Shown here piece by piece: positions 8,643 to 18,348 of a stretch of DNA of 64,000 nucleotides. A program made the position numbers and the translations under genes. Below the pieces are notes generated by a model, which saw only the letters and a program-made list of their open reading frames with translations, had not been told where the DNA came from and did not search any database. How positions within the stretch are numbered: the stretch's first letter is position 1; every line of letters begins with the position of its first letter. Origin of the DNA: WTGU01 sp965200925 (GTDB lineage: Bacteria; Pseudomonadota; Alphaproteobacteria; UBA828); the NCBI GenBank assembly GCA_965200925.1, contig OZ241738.1, positions 2,294,001 through 2,358,000 of the forward strand, written 5' to 3'.

Positions 8643-10340
8643 ATGGACATGGTCGCCATGAACATCATCGATTCGACGATGGTGTCGATCTGCCGCGAGA
8701 TGGGCATCACCATGATGAAGACGTCCTATTCGACGATCTTCAACGAAGGCATGGACTTCACCTGCGGCCTCGGCAACACCCGCGGCGACATGATCGCCGT
8801 GGCCGAGTTCAACCCCTCGCAGATCGGCGGCCTGCCGCTCGTCCTCCAGACCTCCGCGCGGGAAATCCCCCACGACCGGGTGGAGGAAGGCGATGTGATC
8901 GTCCACAACGATCCCTACCGGGGCGGGATGCACACGCCGGAACACACCTTCATCAAGCCCGTCTTCCACGCCGGCACGCTCTACGGCTACGCCGTCGCCA
9001 TCGGCCACGTCGCCGAGGTCGGCGGCATGGTCCCGGGCGGCTTCGCCGGCGAGGCGACGGAAATCTTCCACGAAGGCATGCGCGTGCCGCCGGTGAAGAT
9101 CAAGGAGCGCGGCGAGGACGTGGTCGAGGTGTGGAAGCTCCTGCTCGCGAACTACCGCACGCCGCGCCAGAACTACGGCGACTTCCGCGCCTTGATCGGT
9201 GCCGTCGACGTGGGCGCGGCCAGACTCGCCGCGTTGATCGGGAAATACGGACCGGATGCATTCCGGGAAACGGTGCGGGACCTCATGGACTACTCGGAAG
9301 CCCGGATGCGCGCCGAGCTCCGGGATTTTCCCGATGGCCTCTACAGCTTCGAGGATTGCATGGAGGACGACGGAATCGAGGACCGCCCGTACAGGATTCG
9401 CGCCGACGTGCACGTCCAGGGAGACGAGATCGTGGTGGACTACGGCAAGTCCGACCGGCAGGCGCGGGGGCCGATCAACGCGGTGCTCTCCGTCGCCTGG
9501 TCGTCGGCCTACAACGCGATCCTGCATCTCACCGATCCGTCGATCCCGAAGAACTCCGGCTGCTTCCGGCCGATCAAGATCGTGGCGCCGGGCGGCTCAC
9601 TGGTGAACGCCGACTATCCCGCCACCTGCGTCGGCGGCAATACCGAGACCCACATCCGCATCGCCTACACGATCATCGCCGCGCTCTCGAAATGCGTGCC
9701 GGACCGCGCCTTCGCGACCGATGCCGGGACTCACAGCAACTTCCTGTTCGGCGCCCGCGACCCGCGCTCCGGCGAATACGTCGTGTGTTACGACTTCACC
9801 TGTGCGGCCTGGGGCGGGCGCTCCTTCGCCGACGGCAACGAGGTCATCAACTGCATCAACGGCAACTCGCGCATGGTGCCGATCGAGGTGTTCGAGGTGC
9901 GCTATCCCTGGCTGGTCGAGGAATACGCCTTGCAGCCGGACACCGCCGGCCCGGGGCGCTACCGGGGCGCCCACGCGCTGGCGAAGATCCTGCGCTGCGT
10001 AGGAGCGGAGATCACGGTGAGCTCGGTCTCCGACCGGCACAAGATACGCCCCTGGGGCCTTCTCGGCGGCGGCGCCGGCGCGCTTGGCGGCCTCTTCCAC
10101 CAAGCGGCGGGGAGCGACGAGTGGCGCCCCTTCACGGAAGCCTTCGGCAAGACCTCGCCCAGCAAGTTCGCCAACGCGAAGATCGAACCGGGCGACCGCA
10201 TCCGTCTGGTCGCGCCGGGTGCCGGCGGCTACGGCGCCGCTGGAGAGCGGGACCCTGCCTCGATCGCCGAGGACCTGCGCGAGGGCTGGATCACGCCGGC
10301 CGGTGCCCGCCGGGACTACGGCTACGACGGCGGTGCCTGA
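8643..10340 (+). CDS. Hydantoinase B / oxoprolinase-family protein (HyuB)
   Basis: Length 565 residues, typical for the HyuB subunit of ATP-dependent N-methylhydantoinase, acetophenone carboxylase or 5-oxoprolinase-type enzymes. Family hallmarks are an early FNEGMDFTCGL, the metal-site-like VHNDPYRGGMHTPEHTF near residues 90-106, a central TCVGGNTETH and a C-terminal GAGGYG. No HyuA partner is encoded next to it; a dead dioxygenase gene follows after 35 bp. Two other HyuB genes occur in this window (18349 and 55786), also without HyuA. The substrate is unknown. Confidence 0.85.
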   Translation: MDMVAMNIIDSTMVSICREMGITMMKTSYSTIFNEGMDFTCGLGNTRGDMIAVAEFNPSQIGGLPLVLQTSAREIPHDRVEEGDVIVHNDPYRGGMHTPEHTFIKPVFHAGTLYGYAVAIGHVAEVGGMVPGGFAGEATEIFHEGMRVPPVKIKERGEDVVEVWKLLLANYRTPRQNYGDFRALIGAVDVGAARLAALIGKYGPDAFRETVRDLMDYSEARMRAELRDFPDGLYSFEDCMEDDGIEDRPYRIRADVHVQGDEIVVDYGKSDRQARGPINAVLSVAWSSAYNAILHLTDPSIPKNSGCFRPIKIVAPGGSLVNADYPATCVGGNTETHIRIAYTIIAALSKCVPDRAFATDAGTHSNFLFGARDPRSGEYVVCYDFTCAAWGGRSFADGNEVINCINGNSRMVPIEVFEVRYPWLVEEYALQPDTAGPGRYRGAHALAKILRCVGAEITVSSVSDRHKIRPWGLLGGGAGALGGLFHQAAGSDEWRPFTEAFGKTSPSKFANAKIEPGDRIRLVAPGAGGYGAAGERDPASIAEDLREGWITPAGARRDYGYDGGA

Positions 10341-10375
10341 ACAGCGCCGGCGGCACGCCGCGCGAGGGAGGCGGT

Positions 10376-10917
10376 TTGACGCTCGAGAGCACGCCTGCGG
10401 ACGCGACTCCCGGCGCCACCGTCCGCGGCGTCCGGCTCGCCGCGCTGGACGAGAGCACGTTCGCTGCCCTCGAACGCGCGTGGCATGCATTCGCCGTCCT
10501 GGTCTTTCCGGCCAGCCTCTTTCCGAGGCGGTGCAGGTCGCCTTCAGCCGCCGGTTCGGCCCTCTGGAGCGGAGCCTGACCGCCCGCCACGTCGGGTCCA
10601 GCCCAGGAATCATCGTGCTCTCCAACGTCAGGGAGGGCGGAAGCGACCAGGGCCTCCTGCCGAAGGGCAACAACGAGTGGCACACCGACAGCGCCTGCAG
10701 GCGCGTCCCGGCCAAGGGCGCCGCGCTGTCCGCGAAGATCGTCCCGGACAGCGGCGGCGCGACCGCGCTCTCTGGGACAACCACTGCATCGCGGCCTCGG
10801 GCATCCCCCGACCGGCCGCGCCGCATGGTCCGTACCACCATCGCCGGCGACGGTGCCGTCAACGAAGGGGCACTCCCCGGCGCGCGGCTCGGTGCCGACG
10901 TCACGGTCGGTCATTGA
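10376..10917 (+). pseudogene. Decayed TauD/TfdA-type Fe(II)/2-oxoglutarate dioxygenase
   Basis: The remnant opens at TTG 10376 behind a GGGAGGCGG site and reads like a TauD N-terminus (GATVRGVRLAALDESTF). A single-base loss near 10510, in CCGGCC where another G would restore frame, moves the reading to the next frame (GQPLSEAVQVAFSRRFG). The iron-ligand region NNEWHTD follows, then GGATAL. At about 10770 the text jumps frame to LWDNHC, a motif normally over 100 residues downstream, so a large internal deletion is likely. It then returns to RRMVRTTIAGDG, the usual C-terminal motif. The product cannot be functional. Confidence 0.8.
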
Positions 10918-10949
10918 CACCCTCCGCCGCCGCCTCGTAGTCTGTCGCT

Positions 10950-11072
10950 ATGGAAGATCGGTTCGACGCCATCGTCGCCTACATCATCCGCGAGGCTGTC
11001 GCGATTGGCCTCAAGATAATCGCGGTTTTGGCACTCCTGGTGCTGATCGTCGGCGCCATTGCTTGGTCCTGA
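10950..11072 (+). CDS. 40-residue single-span membrane peptide, unknown
   Basis: Short frame encoding a charged N-terminal segment (MEDRFDAIVAYIIREA) and one hydrophobic helix (LKIIAVLALLVLIVGAIAW). The acidic/amphipathic head and clean membrane helix suggest a real small membrane protein. There is no strong ribosome-binding site upstream of ATG 10950. It lies 32 bp after the dioxygenase remnant and 165 bp before the PPOX-fold gene. I do not recognise a family. Confidence 0.45.
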   Translation: MEDRFDAIVAYIIREAVAIGLKIIAVLALLVLIVGAIAWS

Positions 11073-11190
11073 GCGCCCCTCAACTCTCCCGCTCCTCCAC
11101 CAGCGCCACGAGCGCCTTCCATCTCCCTGAGTCTGGAGGCCCGCGGAATCGGCCGGCGAGGGCCGCGACGGCGCGGCGCCCGCGCCGTGC

Positions 11191-11196
11191 TATGAT
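11191..11196 (+). promoter_or_regulatory. Possible extended -10 element before the PPOX-fold gene
   Basis: TATGAT preceded by TGC (TGnTATGAT pattern) stands out in very G+C-rich DNA, 42 bp before ATG 11238. No convincing -35 box is seen at the usual distance, as expected for an extended -10 promoter. Confidence 0.3.
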
Positions 11197-11237
11197 CGCG
11201 CTCCGCTATCGGGGGCATCGCGACAACGGAGGGGGAC

Positions 11238-11630
11238 ATGGAACTGCCGGCGCTGGCCAGATCCCTGCTGGAAGGGAAGAACTTCGCCACGGTGGCAACC
11301 TTGATGGGCGACGGTTCGCCGCAAGCCACGGTCGTCTGGGTCGACACCGACGGCGCGCACGTCGTCTTCAACACCGCCGAAGGGCGCGTGAAGCCGCGCA
11401 ACATGCGGCGCGACGCACGGGTCGCCGTGGCCGTGTTCGATCACGAGAATCCGTACAGGCAGGCGATGATCCGGGGCCGGGTGGTGGCGATGGAGCATGA
11501 CGGCGCCGATGCGCATATCGACCGGATGGCGAAGAAATACATGGATGTGGACGAATACCCGTTCCGCCAGCCGGGCGAGAAGCGGGTGATCGTCAGGATC
11601 GCGCCGGAGAAGGTCGGCCTTATGGAATGA
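11238..11630 (+). CDS. PPOX-class (pyridoxamine-oxidase fold) FMN/F420-binding protein
   Basis: A 130-residue split-barrel flavoprotein. Matching features are the start of the barrel (NFATVATLMGDGSPQATVVW), then GRVKPRNMRRDARVAVAVFD and IRGRVVAM. It resembles the small Rv1155-like group, some of whose members use coenzyme F420 instead of FMN. GGAGGGGG lies just upstream of the ATG. It is followed after 25 bp by an SDR and then a luciferase-like oxidoreductase, suggesting a redox operon. The cofactor and substrate are inferred only. Confidence 0.8.
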   Translation: MELPALARSLLEGKNFATVATLMGDGSPQATVVWVDTDGAHVVFNTAEGRVKPRNMRRDARVAVAVFDHENPYRQAMIRGRVVAMEHDGADAHIDRMAKKYMDVDEYPFRQPGEKRVIVRIAPEKVGLME

Positions 11631-11655
11631 CGCCCCCGGGGCGGGAGACGCGAGG

Positions 11656-12402
11656 ATGCGGCTCGACGGCAAACTCGCCTTGATCACCGGTGCCCTCGGC
11701 GGCATCGGGCGCAAGGTCGCCGAACGCTTCGCCGCCGAGGGTGCGCGCCTCGCGCTTGCCGACGCGACCCGGGGAGAGAGCCCGGCCGCCGGCGCCCGCG
11801 GCTATGTGGCGGACCTGGCCCAGGTCGCGGAATGCCGGCGGTTGGCCGCCGAAGCGGCGGCGGACCTCGGCGGCATCGATCTGCTGGTCAACTGCGTCGG
11901 CGTTTTCGAACAAATGCCGCTTGCCGAGGCCACGGAGGAGAACTGGGACCGGAACCTCGATATCAACCTGAAGGGCGTGTTCTTCCTGATCCAGGCGACA
12001 GCCCCGCTCATGCGCCGGCGCGGCGGCGGGCGGATCGTCAACCTCACCTCGATCGCCGGCAGCGACGGGTTCGCCTCCGCCCCCGCCTATTGCGCGGCGA
12101 AGGGCGGCCTCCTGAACCTGACGCGCGCCCTCGCCATGGAACTCGCACCGGAAGGGATCAACGTGAACGCGATCGCGCCGGGCTTCGTCCGCACGGCGAT
12201 GACCGAGCACCAGTGGCGCGACGACGCCTTCACCGCCGCCCTCGCCCGGATGCTGCCCACCCGCACCGGCTACATGGAGCCGGACGCCATCGCCGCGGCG
12301 GCGCTGTTCCTCTGTTCGGAGGACGCCGCGCACATACACGGCCACAATCTGGCGGTGGACGACGGCTGGCTCGCGGGCGTGGCGCCGGGCGCCTTCGCCT
12401 GA
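11656..12402 (+). CDS. SDR-family oxidoreductase
   Basis: Short-chain dehydrogenase/reductase of 248 residues. It has the nucleotide-binding motif TGALGGIG near residues 11-18, NCVG near residue 80 where NNAG is usual, the catalytic serine in NLTSIAGS and the active-site YCAAK. The C-terminus carries the HGHNLAVDDG segment typical of the 3-oxoacyl-ACP-reductase-like group. It is likely co-transcribed with the upstream PPOX gene (25 bp) and the downstream luciferase-like gene (79 bp). The substrate is unknown. Confidence 0.87.
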   Translation: MRLDGKLALITGALGGIGRKVAERFAAEGARLALADATRGESPAAGARGYVADLAQVAECRRLAAEAAADLGGIDLLVNCVGVFEQMPLAEATEENWDRNLDINLKGVFFLIQATAPLMRRRGGGRIVNLTSIAGSDGFASAPAYCAAKGGLLNLTRALAMELAPEGINVNAIAPGFVRTAMTEHQWRDDAFTAALARMLPTRTGYMEPDAIAAAALFLCSEDAAHIHGHNLAVDDGWLAGVAPGAFA

Positions 12403-12481
12403 ACCGAACGCCGTTTGCCGAAGCCGCCGGGCGGGTGCGATGATGAGCCCCCGCCCGCCCGCGACGTCTGAGGACGGTTCG

Positions 12482-13513
12482 ATGAAGTTCGGTCTGCTCT
12501 TCGCCCACCAGGTGCCGCCCGAGAGCGGCATCGAGAGCCACCAGACCTATCGGGACATGCTTCGCTCCCTGCCGCGGGCGGAGGCGCTGGGCTACGCCTC
12601 CGCCTTCCAGGCCTCCCATCACGTTCAGCGGGACGGCTTCTGCCCGAGCCCCCTGGTGGCAATGGCGGGCGCGGCGGCGGTCACCGAACGCATGCGGGTC
12701 GGCACGGCCGTCCTTCTCGCGCCGCTCTACGCGCCGCTCAAGCTCGCCGAGGACGTGGCGGTCATCGACAACCTTTCGGGCGGGCGGTTCGTGCTGGGCG
12801 TGGCGCCCGGCTACGTCTCGCAGGAGTTCGCCGCCCACGGCGTGCCGCGGGAAGAGCGCGTGGCCCGGTTCGAGGAAGCCCTCGACCTGATGACCCGCGC
12901 CTGGAGCGGGGAGGCTTTCACCTTCGAAGGGCGCCATTACCGGGTGCCGGAAGGCCGCGTCACACCGGTGCCGGTCCAACGCCCTCATCCGCCGATCTGG
13001 TACGGCGTGTCGGCGGCGGGATCGCTCAGGCGCGCCGTCGCCCGCCGCTGCGTCCAGATCATGTCGCCGCGCCACGGGCTGGCCGAGCTCCAGGCGCATT
13101 ACGCGCCTTACGAGGCTGCCGCTGCCGCCGCCGGCTGGACGATCCCGGAGCGGCCGATCATCCGCCAGGTGTTCGTCGCCGAGACCATGGAGAAGGCGGA
13201 GGCGAAAGCCGCGCCTGCCGTCGATTACCTCTACCGCGAGCTGTATGGCGCCGCCTCCGCCGCCGGCGACAGAGTGTTGCGGCGCGACGACGGCAGCGTG
13301 ATCGACGATCCCGCCGAAGTCGCGTTCGCCACCTTCAAGGACCGCTACATCATCGGCGACCCGGAATTCGCGGTGCGTCGCATCCGCGATTACCGGGCCG
13401 CCGTCGATCCGAGCGAGATGATCTGCTGGATGCACATGCCCGGCATCGCGGGCGCGGACGCGCTGGCCTCGATGGAGCTCTTCGCCAGAGAGGTCATGCC
13501 GAACGTCGGTTAG
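12482..13513 (+). CDS. LLM-class (luciferase-like) flavin-dependent oxidoreductase
   Basis: Bacterial-luciferase-like TIM-barrel enzyme of 343 residues. Diagnostic segments are MKFGLLFAHQVPP at the start, VGTAVLLAPLYAPLKLAEDV near residues 77-96, GRFVLGVAPGY and the barrel-closing PHPPIWYGVSAAGS. I chose ATG 12482 because homology begins there; an in-frame ATG upstream would add only a low-complexity leader. The enzyme would oxidise an organic substrate with reduced FMN or F420, and the substrate is unknown. It ends 34 bp before glnS in the same direction. Confidence 0.85.
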   Translation: MKFGLLFAHQVPPESGIESHQTYRDMLRSLPRAEALGYASAFQASHHVQRDGFCPSPLVAMAGAAAVTERMRVGTAVLLAPLYAPLKLAEDVAVIDNLSGGRFVLGVAPGYVSQEFAAHGVPREERVARFEEALDLMTRAWSGEAFTFEGRHYRVPEGRVTPVPVQRPHPPIWYGVSAAGSLRRAVARRCVQIMSPRHGLAELQAHYAPYEAAAAAAGWTIPERPIIRQVFVAETMEKAEAKAAPAVDYLYRELYGAASAAGDRVLRRDDGSVIDDPAEVAFATFKDRYIIGDPEFAVRRIRDYRAAVDPSEMICWMHMPGIAGADALASMELFAREVMPNVG

Positions 13514-13547
13514 AAGACCGGTTTCGGCGAAACGGGAGCGGCAGCGC

Positions 13548-15233
<1,686 letters not shown>

Positions 15234-16648
15234 GCGGCCGCGCCGTCCGGTTCGAACAGCGTCTCCGGCGATTCGGTGAGGGCCACGGCGCCGAAAAGGC
15301 GGGCGGTGATGGCGGCATCGCCCTGGGCCGCGCGATAGAAGGCGGCCTGTGCGCCGGTCGGCCTGGCGAAGCGGGCGAGCCGCGCGGTGAAGCGGTAGAA
15401 CGGCATCAGCCAGCGATCGCGCTCGGCCTCGTAGGCAGCGAGGGCGTCGTCGAGCGGGCGTCGGCCGGAGAGGCCATCGTCCACGGCCTCCGCCAGCATC
15501 TCAGCGCAGCGGAACGCCGCCGATATGCCCTGCGCTGTCACCGGGTCCTTCTTCATGCCGGCGTCGCCGACCAACGCCCAACCGGGGCCGGCCGCCCGGC
15601 GCACGAAGCCCCGCGTGCAACCGGCGTGAAGGCGGTCCACCTGCGTGGCGCCGGCCACCATTTCGCGCAGGTCCGGCGCGACCTCCGCCAGCCGCGCGTA
15701 ATAGGCCGTTTCGCGCCCGCGCCGGGCGCGGACGAACTCGTCATGCATCAGATTGGCGGCGACCAGCACCGCCCCATCGCTGGACGGGAAGGCGAAGGCG
15801 CCGGCTCGTTCGCGAATGTAGAGCCGGACATGGTCGAGCGCGATGCCGCGCCAGTAGGTCCAGATGTTGCTCTGGACGATCGGTTCGCGATGCGATTCCC
15901 GCGCCCCGGCGCGGCGGGCGACGACGGAGGCCGGACCGTCGGCGCCGATCACGACGCGCGAGCGTTCTGCGAAGGTCCGTCCGTTTCGGCCCGCCGCCGC
16001 GATGCCGGCGACCCGGCCGTCGCGCGCGATCAGATCGACCACCCGCACCCGCGCGCGGAATTCGGCGCCGGCGGCCGCCGCCGCTTCGACGAGGGCGCCG
16101 TCGAGAAGCCGCCGTCTCGGGCCGTGAGAGGTCTGGTGGCCCTCCACCGCCGGCGGCGCGCCTTCCAGCACGATGCCGTGCATGTCGACACGCCAGTCGG
16201 TGAAGGGCGCGGCGCGCCTCTCGATCGCCGGCAGCACGCCCCAGGCGCGCAAGCGGGCGACGCCGAGGGGATGGATCAAATGGGTCGATTGCCCCATCTC
16301 GCTGGGGAAGCGGTCGCGATCGACCAGCAGCACGCGGTGGCCTTTGCGCGCCAACAGCATCGCGGTGGGCGCGCCCGCGCAACGGGCGCCGACGACGATC
16401 GCGTCGTAGATGGCGCGCCCTCCCCGATCCGTCTCCGGCCAGTATCTCGCCGATCACCGCGCCGGCAACCCCCGGAGGCAGCGCGCTACGTCGTCCGTTT
16501 CTCGCCGACTCCCGACGGCGCGCCTTGGCGCGGCGTGTGCCACCCCACCCGGCATCACGTTCGAAGGATCGGGGGCGGACGTCGCGGACTGCGCATTCCG
16601 CCGAGGAACGCTTGCCTCGACGTCGCGATGGCCGGGAGTTCTTCGCGT

Positions 16649-17035
16649 TCAGTCCCGGCGCGCCGGGGTGATCCAGCCGATGGCGGCGCCGGCGCCGTCC
16701 TTGACGATGGCGATGCGGCCGACGTCCGGCACGTCGAAGGGCAGGTGGACGATCGTGCCGCCGGCCGCCTCGACCCTGGCGAGCCGGGCGTCCACGTCGT
16801 CCACCGCGATATAGGCGAACCAATGCTCCGGCAGCCCGTCGAATGCGACGCCCGGAGTCATCTCAAACATGCCGCCGACCGGCGAATCGCCGGCCTTGCA
16901 CAGCGTATAGGAGCCGTTCGGCATGGGAAGCGTCTCGTATTGCCAGCCGAGAGTCTCGGCATAGAACGCCTTGGCCTTCTCGGCGTTCCAGGTCTTCAGC
17001 TCGTTCCAGTGGAACGTCCCGTGCGTCGTCGCCAT
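16649..17035 (-). CDS. VOC (glyoxalase/bleomycin-resistance fold) family protein
   Basis: A 128-residue vicinal-oxygen-chelate protein with the paired beta-alpha-beta-beta-beta fold. The first half begins GTFHWNELKTWNAEKAKAFY, typical of the CFP-30-like subgroup, and the second ends VPDVGRIAIVKDGAGAAIGW. GGGGAGAGGAAG lies just before ATG 17035. It is 32 bp downstream of the enolase-superfamily gene on the same strand and probably in its operon. Members bind metals and small substrates, but the activity here cannot be assigned. Confidence 0.85.
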   Translation of the reverse strand: MATTHGTFHWNELKTWNAEKAKAFYAETLGWQYETLPMPNGSYTLCKAGDSPVGGMFEMTPGVAFDGLPEHWFAYIAVDDVDARLARVEAAGGTIVHLPFDVPDVGRIAIVKDGAGAAIGWITPARRD

Positions 17036-17067
17036 CGCTTCCTCTCCCCGGTTCGTGGTTCGGCGCC

Positions 17068-18222
17068 CTACGGCGCGGCCCAGGCCGGAATGTAGCAGGG
17101 GCCCGGGATCGCCGGATAGCGCTCCAGCACCGCCTCGTCGATCTCGAGCCCGAGCCCCGGCCCGTCGGGCGGTTCGATATGGCCGCCCGCGACGCCCGTG
17201 TACCCCTTGGCGAGCTCGGTGCGGAAGGGGTTCACCCGGGCCACGTCGGCTTCGTATATCAGGGCGTTCGGGATCACCGAGAGGAGATGCGCGTTGCCGG
17301 CGGCGCTCAACACGGAATGGCTTGTGTGCGGCGCCATCGGAATGCGCCAGGCGGCGGCCATGTCGGCGATCTTCCTGACCTCGCTGAGGCCGCCCGATTT
17401 GCAGAAATCGGCTTGGCAGATGGAGATCGCCCGCGCTTCGAAGAGGGCGCGGAAGGCCGGCCGCGCATAGTGGTTCTCGCCGGCGGCGATGGGGATCGCG
17501 GTGCGCGCGCGCAGCTCGGCATAGGCCGGGATGTTGTCCGGCGTGAAGGGCTCCTCCAGCCAGTAGACCCGGTTCTCCTCGCAATAGCGCAGCACCTCCG
17601 GGATATCGAGCAGGTCATAGCGGGTCGCGGCATCGACGGCAATGTCGAGCGCGTCGCCGAAGGTCTTGCGGATATGGCCGACGCGCATCGCGTCGTTCGC
17701 CGGCGTGTCGCCGACGCGCATCTTGATCGCGGTGTAGCCCTGCGCGACCAGGGCGCCGACTTCGGCCTCGAGTGCTTCCGGCGGCTTGAAGCCCAGGCTG
17801 AGGCCGCCCGCATAGGCGCGGATGCGCTTCCTGCTCCCGCCCATGAGACGGTAGATCGGCAGGCCGAGGAGCTTGCCCTTCAGGTCCCACAGGGCGTTGT
17901 CGATCCCGGCGAGCGCCGTGATGCTGCCCGCGCCGAGCCCGTGGGTGACGACCTGCTGACGGTCGAGGCGGTGCCAGATGCCTTCGCTGTCGAGGGGGTC
18001 GGCACCCGTGATGAGCGCGCCCAGGCCGTCCTGGATCACCGCCGCCATGGCGGTCGGGTTCTGCCCGTGATGGGCCTCTCCCAGGCCGACGGCGCCGCCT
18101 TCGTCCACGATCCGCACGAGCACGAAATCGCGCTTGGTGTTGGTGCCCAGGCCCATCCGCACGCGGTCGCTGTCGAAAGGGCAGGAATGCGCGCTCGCGC
18201 GAACCTCGACGATCCTGGCCAT
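17068..18222 (-). CDS. Mandelate racemase/muconate lactonizing enzyme family protein
   Basis: Enolase-superfamily enzyme of 384 residues, distinct from the one at 1558. Candidate catalytic residues are K167 in AIKMRVG, metal ligands D197 (VDAAT), E223 (WLEEPF) and E249 (AAGENHY), and a histidine near 299-302 (PHTSHS). This order suits the mandelate-racemase subgroup, acting on hydroxy-acids or sugar acids. It is divergent from the hydantoinase-B gene at 18349 with 126 bp between, and followed by the VOC protein. The substrate is unknown. Confidence 0.85.
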   Translation of the reverse strand: MARIVEVRASAHSCPFDSDRVRMGLGTNTKRDFVLVRIVDEGGAVGLGEAHHGQNPTAMAAVIQDGLGALITGADPLDSEGIWHRLDRQQVVTHGLGAGSITALAGIDNALWDLKGKLLGLPIYRLMGGSRKRIRAYAGGLSLGFKPPEALEAEVGALVAQGYTAIKMRVGDTPANDAMRVGHIRKTFGDALDIAVDAATRYDLLDIPEVLRYCEENRVYWLEEPFTPDNIPAYAELRARTAIPIAAGENHYARPAFRALFEARAISICQADFCKSGGLSEVRKIADMAAAWRIPMAPHTSHSVLSAAGNAHLLSVIPNALIYEADVARVNPFRTELAKGYTGVAGGHIEPPDGPGLGLEIDEAVLERYPAIPGPCYIPAWAAP

Positions 18223-18348
18223 CGGTTGGCGGCTCCTCCGTTGCCGCGCCGCAATCTAGCGCAAACGCGGCGAGGCGGCCAAACCGCGCGGCTTGCGCGG
18301 CCCCGGCGCCTCGGGAACAATCGCGCGCGCCGGAAGAGGGGAGGGGCC

